Assembly (NCBI GenBank): GCA_007123465.1
Contig: SKLB01000370.1
Location: 1-7,623, forward strand
DNA from: Spirochaetales bacterium
GTDB taxonomy: Bacteria > Spirochaetota > Spirochaetia > DSM-27196 > PWMO01
DNA length: 7,623 nt
Reading direction: 5' to 3'
A program made the position numbers and the translations under genes. Of the stretch, positions 1 to 6,725 are shown piece after piece (position 1 is the first letter of the stretch; each line of letters starts with the position of its first letter). The notes below the pieces were generated by a model. The model was not told where the DNA came from. It worked only from the letters and a program-made list of their open reading frames with translations, and made no database searches.

Positions 1-113
1 CCAACGTATATAATGGTACCGTCGGCGTCCTTCATCAGGTAGACGCCGCAGCCAGTGGGGAGATTCTCGGTTGTTTCTCTGGGCGAAAAGGCCGGGGTTG
101 TGCCGCGTTCCAT
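1..113 (-). CDS. uvrC: UvrABC excinuclease subunit C, N-terminal fragment (cut by window edge)
   Basis: Only the first 37 codons are in the window. Read from the ATG at 113 down to 1, the translation contains LPTGCGVYLMKD at residues 18-29 and GTIIYVG at about 32-38. This is the GIY-YIG nuclease start of UvrC in its usual variant form, GVY (23-25) and YVG (36-38). UvrC makes the 3' incision of nucleotide excision repair with its GIY-YIG domain and the 5' incision with its C-terminal domain; the catalytic residues after the YVG motif lie outside the window. The residue before GVY is preceded by Cys where most UvrC proteins have Pro (PGVY), a small oddity. No good Shine-Dalgarno is seen: the only purine run, AGG, sits almost on the ATG. 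The ATG at 113 is the only Met upstream of the motif found nearby in frame. The gene diverges from the exported-protein gene with a 15 bp gap. Confidence 0.88.
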   Translation of the reverse strand, partial: MERGTTPAFSPRETTENLPTGCGVYLMKDADGTIIYV

Positions 114-124
114 ACCTGCCGATA

Positions 125-130
125 GATAAT
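125..130 (+). promoter_or_regulatory. Possible -10 element for the four-gene operon
   Basis: GATAAT at 125-130 differs from the sigma-70 -10 consensus by one base. No convincing -35 is found at normal spacing; TTGTGC at 98-103 is 21 bp away. If used, transcription would start near 137, which would exclude the ATG at 129 and give a leader of only a few bases before the ATG at 141. The hexamer overlaps the ATG at 129, so it is a guess from sequence alone. Confidence 0.25.
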
Positions 131-1646
131 GTACAGAAGAATGGAGAAAAAAGGAATATCCATTGTCACAGCGATGATCCTGCTCGGTCTCGGCGCTGCG
201 TTCGGGTTTGAGGAGCGCATCGAGCTCGGTTTTGACGACCGCTGGGTGGATATGCAACGCCTCGAGAACGTAATCGTACGCCCCGGGTTTCGCGGCGCGC
301 ACGATCTGCTGCTCGAGGACTTCCGGCAGCCGCCGCAGCCGCATACCGATCTGCTGCTCAGCTTTGACGCGCTGCCGCTGCGCGACGCCGCCGAACGCTA
401 TTACGTTGACGACTCTGACGCCGAAATCAGCCGCAGCGTTCGCCGCGTAGGCGACGCTGCGGGCGTGTTTCGCGGTGACCGCGGGGCGGTCCTGCTCACA
501 CCACGCCGGGGCGCGGCGTTTGCTCCGGGTACGTTCTGGGACTCGCTGGAGATTGAGTTCTGGCTGCATCCGGCTGTTCTGGAGGACGGCGAGACCGTAC
601 TGCGCTGGGATGGTGCACGCCACGGCCCCAGCGGGGTTATCCCCCAGAGTTTCCGCGTCTTTGTGCGTAACCGGCGCCTGGTATGGGAGTTTGTGAATCT
701 GTTCATCCCGCCGGATGGAGCCGAAGAAACCATCACCGTCAGCGGGCACGGTGGGATTGTGCCGCGCCGCTGGAGTCACCATCAGTTACGCTACGATGCG
801 CGCTTCGGTCGCCTCGAGTACCGCTTGGACAACGTTGTGCATGCAGTCGAGCACGCAAGCTCTACCGGTGCTGAGCGCGGCGACATCTACGCCGCATTTG
901 TTGGCGAATCGGCAGCCGGACCGTTGCGAATTGGCGCCGGATATACCGGGTTCATCGACGAACTGCGGTTCACTCACGCACCGCGGCTTGGCGAGCCGCG
1001 AGCACCGTATCTGCCTTTGCCGCAGAACAGCGGCTACGCGCTCTCCAGTCCTCTTGCGCTCGGCAGTCGCGGCGGGCGCATCGTTTCGATCGACGCTACC
1101 TGGCGCGCGCCCGGTGACAGCGGGGTGCAGTTCTTCTACCGCGTCGGCGATGAACGCGCAACCGCCGAAGGGCTGGCCGGTGAGTGGGTTGTTTTCGAGC
1201 CCGGTGAACCTCTGGTGGATGTTGCCGAAGGCCGCTTCGTGCAACTGCGGCTGGAATTGCTGCCCGATGCAACCGGACGTCACGTGCCACGTATTTCGGA
1301 TATAGCAATCGATTACGAGCCGCACCCACCACCGCCTCGGCCCGGCGGCCTGAGTGTCAGCCCTGCCGACGGTGCGGTTGAACTGAGCTGGAACGAGGTC
1401 CTCGGTTTCGAAATCGAAGGTTACCTGGTGTACTACGGTGAGAGTCCCGGCGCCTATTTTGGAGATCAGGCGAGCGCCGGTAGATCGCCGGTTGACGTGG
1501 GAAACCGCACTCGGGTTCGGCTGGAGGGGCTGACCAACGGACGGGCGTATTACTTCGCTGTGGCAGCGTACGGGCGATTTGGTGCGCAGGATACAAGCGG
1601 TTTGTCCGCGGAGGTCTTTGCACGTCCGCTGAGGGCGCAGCCATGA
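129..1646 (+). CDS. Exported LamG-like / fibronectin type III protein
   Basis: A 505-residue protein with no named function. Residues 1-26 look like a Sec signal peptide: a basic start (MYRRMEKKG), a hydrophobic core (ISIVTAMILLGLGAAFG), then FEER. There is no lipobox Cys. Residues about 110-285 resemble a LamG/concanavalin A-like beta-sandwich, with SLEIEFWLHP at 139-148, the strand pair around RVFVRNRRLVWEF, WSHHQLRYD, and the typical closing FIDELRFTH at 275-283. Residues about 315-398 form a second beta-rich segment (SIDATWRAPGDSGVQFFYRV; GRFVQLRLEL; PRISDIAIDY). A Pro-rich hinge (HPPPPRP) leads into a fibronectin type III domain at about 405-500 (VELSWNEV; GYLVYYG; GRAYYFAVAAYG). Such domains bind carbohydrate or protein ligands, so a periplasmic or surface binding role is inferred. 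The start could be ATG 129 or ATG 141; neither has a clear Shine-Dalgarno, and MEKKG gives an equally good signal peptide. It overlaps the next gene by ATGA, so the two are translationally coupled. Confidence 0.85.
   Translation: MYRRMEKKGISIVTAMILLGLGAAFGFEERIELGFDDRWVDMQRLENVIVRPGFRGAHDLLLEDFRQPPQPHTDLLLSFDALPLRDAAERYYVDDSDAEISRSVRRVGDAAGVFRGDRGAVLLTPRRGAAFAPGTFWDSLEIEFWLHPAVLEDGETVLRWDGARHGPSGVIPQSFRVFVRNRRLVWEFVNLFIPPDGAEETITVSGHGGIVPRRWSHHQLRYDARFGRLEYRLDNVVHAVEHASSTGAERGDIYAAFVGESAAGPLRIGAGYTGFIDELRFTHAPRLGEPRAPYLPLPQNSGYALSSPLALGSRGGRIVSIDATWRAPGDSGVQFFYRVGDERATAEGLAGEWVVFEPGEPLVDVAEGRFVQLRLELLPDATGRHVPRISDIAIDYEPHPPPPRPGGLSVSPADGAVELSWNEVLGFEIEGYLVYYGESPGAYFGDQASAGRSPVDVGNRTRVRLEGLTNGRAYYFAVAAYGRFGAQDTSGLSAEVFARPLRAQP
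1631..1635 (+). promoter_or_regulatory. Ribosome binding site of the TPR gene
   Basis: GAGGG lies 7 nt before the ATG at 1643, inside the last codons of the upstream gene. It supports this start and reinitiation at the ATGA overlap. Confidence 0.7.
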
Positions 1647-4477
1647 CCAACAGCGACTTCTTCATGCGCGCCTATAACTCCTTTCGCGTTGGCGACTACA
1701 GCACCGCTGAACAGCATATCCGTACCTATCTGGAGCAGAACCCGGATTCCGATGAGGGCTACGTGCTGCTGGGCAACATCTGTGCCCGCAGCCGACGCTA
1801 CAGCGAGGCGGCAGCCGCGTATCGAACCGCAATCGAGACCAACCCCGAGAACCGTGAAGCGCTCAATGATCTCGGGGTGGTGTGCCGTATGCTTGGGCGC
1901 AACGAAGAGTCGCTGGCGGCGTTTCGGGCTGCGCTCAAACTGGCTCCCGACGATGCTACCGTCCATTACAACATCGGGAACGTCTACAAGCAGACCGGCG
2001 ATCTGCAGGGGGCCGAGAGCGCGTATCGCAACGCCGTAGCCCATGAGCCCGAGCTTTCAACGGCGTGGAACAACCTCGGAACGCTGCTGCAGTCACAGGG
2101 CAAGCTCAGCGAAGCAATTGCGGTCTTCCGCGACGGTCTGGTATCTGATCCCAACCATCCGGGGCTGCACTACAACCTTGGCCTTGCCTGCGAGCAGGCC
2201 GGCGAACTGGAAAACGCCATAGCCGAGTATCGCCTGGCGTTACGCTCAAGGCCAGGGTGGGTCGACGCTCTCAACAACCTGGCGATCCTGTTACAGAAGA
2301 CCGGAGATCTCAGCGCCGCCGCCGCCAATCTGCACGAGCTGCTGAAGATCGACGGCTCGCACGCGGTGGCCAACAACAATCTTGGCACCATTCTGGCTCA
2401 GCTCGGACGCCCCGAAGAAGCGCGCCGAAATTATCGCGCCGCGCTTGAAGTCAACCCGGGTTACGAGCGGGCGCTGCGCAACCTGACCCAGCTGCTGCGG
2501 TCGCATCCACAGCTTCCCGGTGTGGCCGAGGAGCTGGCCGCGCTGGTCGAATCGCGCACCGATGATGTCGAATTGCGTTTTGCGCTGGCCGACGTCTGCA
2601 TGCATCTCGATCGGCTGGCAGAGGCCGAGACCGAACTGACCGAGATTCTCGGTTTCGATCCAGAGGATGTCGAGGCACTGCGTATGCTCGGCGCGGTCTA
2701 CTTTCGGCAGGGCAGGCGCGATTCGGCAGACGAGTGCTTCCAGCACATCGAGGAACTCAGCCCCGGCAGCGATCAGTTCCGCCTTGACGTAGCGCGGCTG
2801 CATTACCAGGCCGGTGAGTACGAAGAGGCTGTGGCCCAGGCGGAGACCTACCTGCGCGAGCACGCGCACGAACGTGACGCCACGCTGCTGAGAGCCGAGG
2901 CGCTGATTGAACTGGGGCGCTTCGGGCAGGCTATTGAGGTGCTGCAGGGCGCACGCGATCATCTGCCCGACGACGGCCGGGCAATTGCGCTGATGGCGCG
3001 CGCCCAGAGTGACCTCGGCAATACCGCCGAAGCGCTCAAGACAGCCGATGAGCTGATCAACCTGCAGGGAAATCGCGGCAGCGACGATGACCTGAGCGCG
3101 CTCAACCAGAGTCTGGAGATCTACGAGAAGGCGGTTGGGGCGCTCGAGAGCGATGTCTGGCAGCAGAACCTGAACCGGTTATCTGACCTGATCGAGCAGG
3201 TCTCACGCGATGCCGAGGCTCGTGACAGCGAAACGCTCGAAGTCGACCAGACCGCTGAGGTGGACCCGGATTCGATCCCGTTCCTGGGATCCTGGGGCCA
3301 GGAGTTTTTTGCCGACGAGGAAGAGGAGCCGCTGCGGCTGCGCGATCTGAAGGTTGAAAACGAACCCGACGAGCGCTCCGCCGGCGCCGCCGAGTCGGCC
3401 AGGTCGCTGTTGGAGCTGAGTGGAGCAGAATCTCAGGGATTTCGGCATCTGGTGGAGCGCGATGAGGAAGAGGTCCATCACCGAATCATACGCAGAACTA
3501 CCGAGGAGGTGGTTGAGCCACCGCCGGAGCCGCCGCCTTCCGCAGCTGCGGCGCATCAGCCGCAAGCTCAGCCGCAGCCGTTTGCGCAGGCCGGCGCCTG
3601 GGCTCCGGGGGCATCCGGGGGCGGCGGCGCTTCTTCCGCGCAGCCGCCGTCGGGAGCAATCGAGCCCGAGACTCCGCGCTACCCGCACTACGATGCACCG
3701 TTTTCCGGACTGCCCCCCCAGCCCGGGCCACAGCCCGAGGCGCCTCAATACGAGCACGAAGAGAGCGTCGACTACAGCGACGTCAGCTATAGCGCTCCGC
3801 TCGAGCAGCAGCCCGCAGCGAGCCATGACGGCAGCGCGGAGCAGCCGCAAGCCGAGCTGCCGGTCGGTGCGCCGCAATCGGAACCCGAACCCGAACTGGA
3901 GCCCCAACCCGAGCCGGTTGCCGATCAGCCCGATCGTCAATCGGATCTCGACGATCTGCTGGGAGCCTTCGAAGCGCTGCGCAGCGCCGCGGGTGAGACC
4001 CTCCAGACCTCTGCTGACACCGACGCCGCCGCGCACGAGGCCACCGAGGCGGAGCCGCACGCAGCGGCGCCGCGACGTCGGCTCACCGACCGGGCCGAAG
4101 ACACGGCTGACGAGAAACCGCCGGGGTCGGATCCGGACAAGCGCGTCAAGCTGATCGACTATCTGCTGAGGCTTGCCGAGAGCCTGCCACCGGACAAGCG
4201 CGCCGAGTTTCTGCAGAGCGACATGCGGATGAGGATGGAATCGCTGCGCATGCGCCTGCTGGGAAAGCCCGGGCTCAAGCGCGATCTGGAGCGCTACGCT
4301 CCGCGCAGCCACGCCGGGGCCGGCTTGCACCTCACCCCCAAACGCGTGTCCGAGGCAATGAAGTTTGTCCAGGCGATGTCCGGTTATCTGCCGGATCGTT
4401 CTCTGAGCGGGGCGCTCGGGCAACGCCTGTCGCAGATCGTCACCAGGATCGAAGAGTTACGCGGGACGGGGAAGTAG
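1643..4477 (+). CDS. Large TPR-repeat protein with Pro/Glu-rich linker and C-terminal helical region
   Basis: A 944-residue protein. Residues about 3-274 are eight consecutive 34-residue tetratricopeptide repeats, with clear consensus stretches such as ALNDLGVVCRMLGRNEESLAAF and HYNIGNVYKQTGDLQGAESAYR. A degenerate helical stretch follows at about 275-308, then about five more repeats at 309-477. Residues 485-525 are helical and may be coiled coil. Residues 535-620 are acidic, with a distinctive SIPFLGSWGQEFF at 544-556. Residues about 621-765 are low-complexity Pro, Gln, Glu and Ala. A short predicted helix SDLDDLLGAFEALR (767-780) and a basic, helical C-terminal segment (832-940, with many Met and Arg) close the protein. 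No signal peptide or membrane segment is seen, so it is probably cytoplasmic. TPR arrays are protein-binding scaffolds; the partner is unknown. Position between the exported protein and the HDOD gene, with ATGA overlap and a 6 bp gap, implies the same operon. An O-GlcNAc-transferase-like TPR is possible from the repeats, but no glycosyltransferase domain follows. Confidence 0.9.
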   Translation: MTNSDFFMRAYNSFRVGDYSTAEQHIRTYLEQNPDSDEGYVLLGNICARSRRYSEAAAAYRTAIETNPENREALNDLGVVCRMLGRNEESLAAFRAALKLAPDDATVHYNIGNVYKQTGDLQGAESAYRNAVAHEPELSTAWNNLGTLLQSQGKLSEAIAVFRDGLVSDPNHPGLHYNLGLACEQAGELENAIAEYRLALRSRPGWVDALNNLAILLQKTGDLSAAAANLHELLKIDGSHAVANNNLGTILAQLGRPEEARRNYRAALEVNPGYERALRNLTQLLRSHPQLPGVAEELAALVESRTDDVELRFALADVCMHLDRLAEAETELTEILGFDPEDVEALRMLGAVYFRQGRRDSADECFQHIEELSPGSDQFRLDVARLHYQAGEYEEAVAQAETYLREHAHERDATLLRAEALIELGRFGQAIEVLQGARDHLPDDGRAIALMARAQSDLGNTAEALKTADELINLQGNRGSDDDLSALNQSLEIYEKAVGALESDVWQQNLNRLSDLIEQVSRDAEARDSETLEVDQTAEVDPDSIPFLGSWGQEFFADEEEEPLRLRDLKVENEPDERSAGAAESARSLLELSGAESQGFRHLVERDEEEVHHRIIRRTTEEVVEPPPEPPPSAAAAHQPQAQPQPFAQAGAWAPGASGGGGASSAQPPSGAIEPETPRYPHYDAPFSGLPPQPGPQPEAPQYEHEESVDYSDVSYSAPLEQQPAASHDGSAEQPQAELPVGAPQSEPEPELEPQPEPVADQPDRQSDLDDLLGAFEALRSAAGETLQTSADTDAAAHEATEAEPHAAAPRRRLTDRAEDTADEKPPGSDPDKRVKLIDYLLRLAESLPPDKRAEFLQSDMRMRMESLRMRLLGKPGLKRDLERYAPRSHAGAGLHLTPKRVSEAMKFVQAMSGYLPDRSLSGALGQRLSQIVTRIEELRGTGK
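3503..3937 (+). other. Low-complexity Pro/Gln/Glu linker in the TPR protein
   Basis: Residues about 621-765 of the TPR protein are dominated by Pro, Gln, Glu and Ala. They include a Gly run (GASGGGGAS) and a PE-type run (EPEPELEPQPEP, encoded at 3881-3916). The region is expected to be disordered, separating the repeat array from the C-terminal helices. Its composition makes a long antisense open frame appear across it, which is not a gene. Confidence 0.75.
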
Positions 4478-4483
4478 GCGATT

Positions 4484-5353
4484 ATGAACGCATCGCAGGA
4501 TCTACAACGCGTGCAGACCTATATTGCCAGAATGCCGGCGCTGCCGGTGACCGTTACCAAGGTAATCGAGATATGCAATCGTCCGGGGACCTCGCCGATA
4601 GACCTCAATCGAGTCATCAGCGTTGATCCGGTGTTGATGGCGCGTGTGATGAAACTGATTAATTCAGCCTACTACGGCCTGGGAGCCAAGGTTACCTCAC
4701 TGTCGCGCGCAATCATCATGCTCGGGATCAATACCGTCAAGAACCTGGCACTCAGCACAGCGGTGGTCGGCGCCATCGGAAAGGGCGAAGCCTCCTCGGC
4801 GCTGAACATGCAGGGGTTCTGGCGCCACAGTCTGGGTGTCGGTGTGACCGCCAAGCTGATTGCCAGGCGTCGCGCGGTGGATCCACGTCTGATAGAGGAG
4901 TACTTCATAGCCGGGCTGCTGCACGATATCGGCAAGATTCCAGTCAACAACGTGCTCAAGGATCGATACGTCACGGTATTCAGCCGCGCGGACCGTGAGC
5001 ACATCGGGCTTGCCGAGGCAGAGCAGCGCGAGCTCGGTTTTACGCACGCCGACGTGGGCCGTCTGATCGGTGAGACCTGGAATATCGGCTCGGCGGCGAT
5101 CGATACTATCGGATTTCACCATGCGGTGGCAAACTACGCCGAGGAGCATCGCGACCTGGTGCTGACGGTGCACATCGCCAACTACTTCATGAACATCGCC
5201 GAAGTCGGATTTGCCGGCGACCGCTTCCCGGCCAGGCCCGAAGAAGCGAGCTACAACGCGCTCGGGATTGACCTCGGATTGCTCGATGACATCGAGGCCG
5301 AGGTGGATGCCGAAATCGCCAAGGCCGAGGTCTTCCTCAAAGTTGTCGAGTGA
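4484..5353 (+). CDS. HDOD domain protein (HD-related output domain)
   Basis: A 289-residue protein that is almost entirely one HDOD domain. The N-terminal half has the family signature: LPVTVTKVIEI (20-30), a short helix region with ISVDPVLMARVMKLINSAYY (45-64), and SLSRAIIMLGINTVKNLAL (72-90). The HD-like part has H115 (FWRHSLGVG), the doublet H147-D148 in GLLHDIGKI, H188 in GFTHADVG and H212-H213 in GFHHAVANY. The position where an HD-GYP enzyme has its last Asp ligand reads Asn (HIANYF, N233). HDOD proteins act in bacterial signalling and regulation, often without proven catalysis, so a signalling role is inferred and phosphodiesterase activity is open. No receiver or output domain is fused. 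It follows the TPR gene by 6 bp, with purine-rich GGGGAAG at 4468-4474 and AGG at 4476-4478 as candidate ribosome binding sites, and precedes the MBL gene by 16 bp. Confidence 0.9.
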   Translation: MNASQDLQRVQTYIARMPALPVTVTKVIEICNRPGTSPIDLNRVISVDPVLMARVMKLINSAYYGLGAKVTSLSRAIIMLGINTVKNLALSTAVVGAIGKGEASSALNMQGFWRHSLGVGVTAKLIARRRAVDPRLIEEYFIAGLLHDIGKIPVNNVLKDRYVTVFSRADREHIGLAEAEQRELGFTHADVGRLIGETWNIGSAAIDTIGFHHAVANYAEEHRDLVLTVHIANYFMNIAEVGFAGDRFPARPEEASYNALGIDLGLLDDIEAEVDAEIAKAEVFLKVVE

Positions 5354-5358
5354 CGGAC

Positions 5359-5362
5359 GGAG
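5359..5362 (+). promoter_or_regulatory. Ribosome binding site deciding a GTG start for the MBL gene
   Basis: GGAG lies 7 nt before the GTG at 5370. The open frame reaches back to an ATG at 5211, but that would put 53 residues of Arg/Ser/Pro-rich sequence inside the HDOD gene. The conserved family start (KIRFWGARGSIPTPG) begins right after the GTG. Confidence 0.8.
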
Positions 5363-5369
5363 CGCTGAC

Positions 5370-6287
5370 GTGAAAATACGGTTCTGGGGGGCACGAGGTT
5401 CTATTCCAACACCGGGGCAGAGCACAGTCTACTACGGCGGCAACACCGCCTGTATCGAGATTTGCTACGGCAGCAACCGACGCATCATTGTTGACGCCGG
5501 TACCGGTATCAAGCCGCTCGGTGACACTATTGCGCGCAACGAGTTAAGCGCCGGCCCGGTAAAGGCGCGCATCTTTCTGTCGCACACCCACTGGGACCAC
5601 ATCATGGGCTTCCCGTTCTTCACACCGATTTTCATACCGGGTACCGAGCTGGACATCTACAGCCCGGTGACCTACGAAGACGAAAGCATCGAGAGCGTGT
5701 TCGGCTTCCAGCTGAGCTACCGCTACTTTCCGATTCGTCAGAGCGAACTGGCGGCCCGTATCGTCTATCACGAGCTGAAGGAAGAGACCATTGAGCTGGA
5801 AGACGGTATGCGCGTGACTACCAAGTTTCTCAACCACCCTGTCCTGTGCCTCGGCTACCGCTTTGAGTTTGACGGAAAGGTTTTCTGCACCTGCTACGAT
5901 ACCGAGCCGTTTCGCAACGTCTTTCCCGAAGACCCCGCAGATCCCGACTACGACGAGTTTGCCGCCGAGGAGGGAAAGGCGGCGGCGCGGGAGGAGAACC
6001 GCAAGATTCTGCGTTTTCACCACGGTGCCGATGCGGTGGTCTACGACACCCAGTACACCGAGCAGGAGTATCGCAAGTCCAGAATCGGCTGGGGCCACAC
6101 CAGCTACGAGTACGCGATCAAGGCGTGTCACAACACCGCGGTCAAACGGCTCTACTTCTTCCATCACGATCCGGCGCGCTCGGATGACGAACTCGGTGCA
6201 CTGATCGAGGGCTACCGTAACGCGATTGCCGGCAAGAGTATGCTACAGATCGATGCCGCACGCGAGGGTCTGGAAATAGAGCTGTAG
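5370..6287 (+). CDS. Metallo-beta-lactamase-fold hydrolase, COG1235/PhnP-like group
   Basis: A 305-residue protein with a GTG start. It opens with the family signature RFWGARGSIPTPG (4-16), then YYGGNTACIEI (21-31) and IIVDAGTGI (39-47). The metal motif SHTHWDHIMGFPFF (71-84) supplies H72, H74, D76 and H77. Later ligands are probably H156 (LNHPVL), D177 (CYDTEP) and H265 (FFHHDP), with GWGHTS at 240-245 as an extra conserved His site. All the metal-binding residues expected of a two-metal MBL hydrolase are therefore present. Residues about 186-215 form a charged insert (DEFAAEEGKAAAREENRK) between D177 and the GADAVVYDTQYT stretch. Related proteins include phosphodiesterases acting on RNA or cyclic phosphates, but sequence alone does not give the substrate. 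No signal peptide is seen, so it should be cytoplasmic. It is the last gene of the block, and the convergent lipoprotein gene ends 5 bp beyond its stop codon. Confidence 0.92.
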   Translation: MKIRFWGARGSIPTPGQSTVYYGGNTACIEICYGSNRRIIVDAGTGIKPLGDTIARNELSAGPVKARIFLSHTHWDHIMGFPFFTPIFIPGTELDIYSPVTYEDESIESVFGFQLSYRYFPIRQSELAARIVYHELKEETIELEDGMRVTTKFLNHPVLCLGYRFEFDGKVFCTCYDTEPFRNVFPEDPADPDYDEFAAEEGKAAAREENRKILRFHHGADAVVYDTQYTEQEYRKSRIGWGHTSYEYAIKACHNTAVKRLYFFHHDPARSDDELGALIEGYRNAIAGKSMLQIDAAREGLEIEL

Positions 6288-6292
6288 CGGCC

Positions 6293-6637
6293 TCAGCGCT
6301 CGCGGACCAGGTCAAACCAGTTGGCCAGCACTCCCTGGCGAAAGTGCAGCTGGGCAAAACCGTACTCCCACACTTCCAGGCCGCGTACCGAGACGTCGAT
6401 GGTAATCGGATCGGGGAAGATCGCCAGCACTTCCTCCTTGGTCATGCCGACGCGCAGACGCGACAGATCGACAGTACGAACAAAGGGTTCGGGCGGTTCC
6501 TCGAACTGCGCTGACTGCGCGGCGCGGTAGGGAAAGCCGCTGTCGGGTGCACTGTGGTGCGCCGGCGCCGGCTCGGTAGCGCAGCCGCTCAGCACAAGCA
6601 GCACAGCCAGCAGTGATGGCAGCCAATATCGATCCAT
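6293..6637 (-). CDS. Small lipoprotein with SmpA/BamE-like segment
   Basis: A 114-residue protein. MDRYWLPSLLAVLLVLSGC is a lipoprotein signal with lipobox L16-S17-G18-C19, so the mature protein starts at a lipidated Cys19. A Pro/Ala-rich tether (about 20-52) follows. Residues 60-106 resemble the SmpA/OmlA/BamE fold: LRVGMTKEEVLAIFPDP (61-77), then GLEVWEYGF and LHFRQGVLANW. BamE-like lipoproteins help the outer-membrane beta-barrel assembly complex, but many proteins with this short motif have other or unknown roles, so no symbol is given. The frame continues upstream to an ATG at 6700, but that would bury the signal peptide behind 21 residues, so the ATG at 6637 is chosen. No Shine-Dalgarno is visible before it, while an extended -10 lies 7 nt upstream. 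It converges with the MBL gene and diverges from the tRNA. Confidence 0.82.
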   Translation of the reverse strand: MDRYWLPSLLAVLLVLSGCATEPAPAHHSAPDSGFPYRAAQSAQFEEPPEPFVRTVDLSRLRVGMTKEEVLAIFPDPITIDVSVRGLEVWEYGFAQLHFRQGVLANWFDLVRER

Positions 6638-6644
6638 GGTGCAC

Positions 6645-6653
6645 AGTGTAGCA
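6645..6653 (-). promoter_or_regulatory. Extended -10 promoter element of the lipoprotein gene (possible leaderless mRNA)
   Basis: On the minus strand the bases read TGCTACACT: a TGN extension followed by TACACT, which matches TATAAT at four of six positions. It ends 7 nt before the ATG at 6637, so transcription would begin at or next to the start codon. No good -35 was found, which is tolerated for extended -10 promoters. Confidence 0.4.
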
Positions 6654-6706
6654 CACGGCGGCCAAATTCGCGTAAGCGAGGACTGGAATTCCCGCACCAA
6701 TATCGC

Positions 6707-6712
6707 TATACT
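6707..6712 (+). promoter_or_regulatory. -10 element upstream of tRNA-Ala and pheS
   Basis: TATACT at 6707-6712 matches the sigma-70 -10 consensus at five of six positions and ends 13 bp before the tRNA. The -35 at 17 bp spacing would be TGGAAT (6684-6689), a poor match. No other promoter is evident between here and pheS. Confidence 0.5.
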
Positions 6713-6725
6713 ACGGCTGGTTCTC

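Noticed and set aside
35..220. A 61-codon minus-strand frame at the left edge
   Set aside because: It is in a different frame from the uvrC start and overlaps the exported-protein gene. The uvrC frame (113 to 1) shows the GVY/YVG motifs and explains the region.
3203..4423. A 406-codon open frame on the minus strand inside the TPR gene
   Set aside because: It lies opposite the low-complexity, GC-rich part of a gene whose repeats are unmistakable. Its product is Arg/Leu/Gly-rich with no recognisable domain, as expected for antisense frames at this base composition.
5211..5369. Extended N-terminus for the MBL protein from an ATG inside the HDOD gene
   Set aside because: The added residues are Arg/Ser/Pro-rich antisignal of a shifted frame; the GTG at 5370 has GGAG at ideal spacing and the family start follows at once.
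4697..5425. A 242-codon minus-strand frame opposite the HDOD gene, and a similar one at 5544-6167 opposite the MBL gene
   Set aside because: Both oppose clearly identified genes and have no recognisable domain or ribosome binding site of their own.
6638..6700. Extended lipoprotein start at 6700
   Set aside because: It would place 21 residues ahead of a standard lipoprotein signal peptide.
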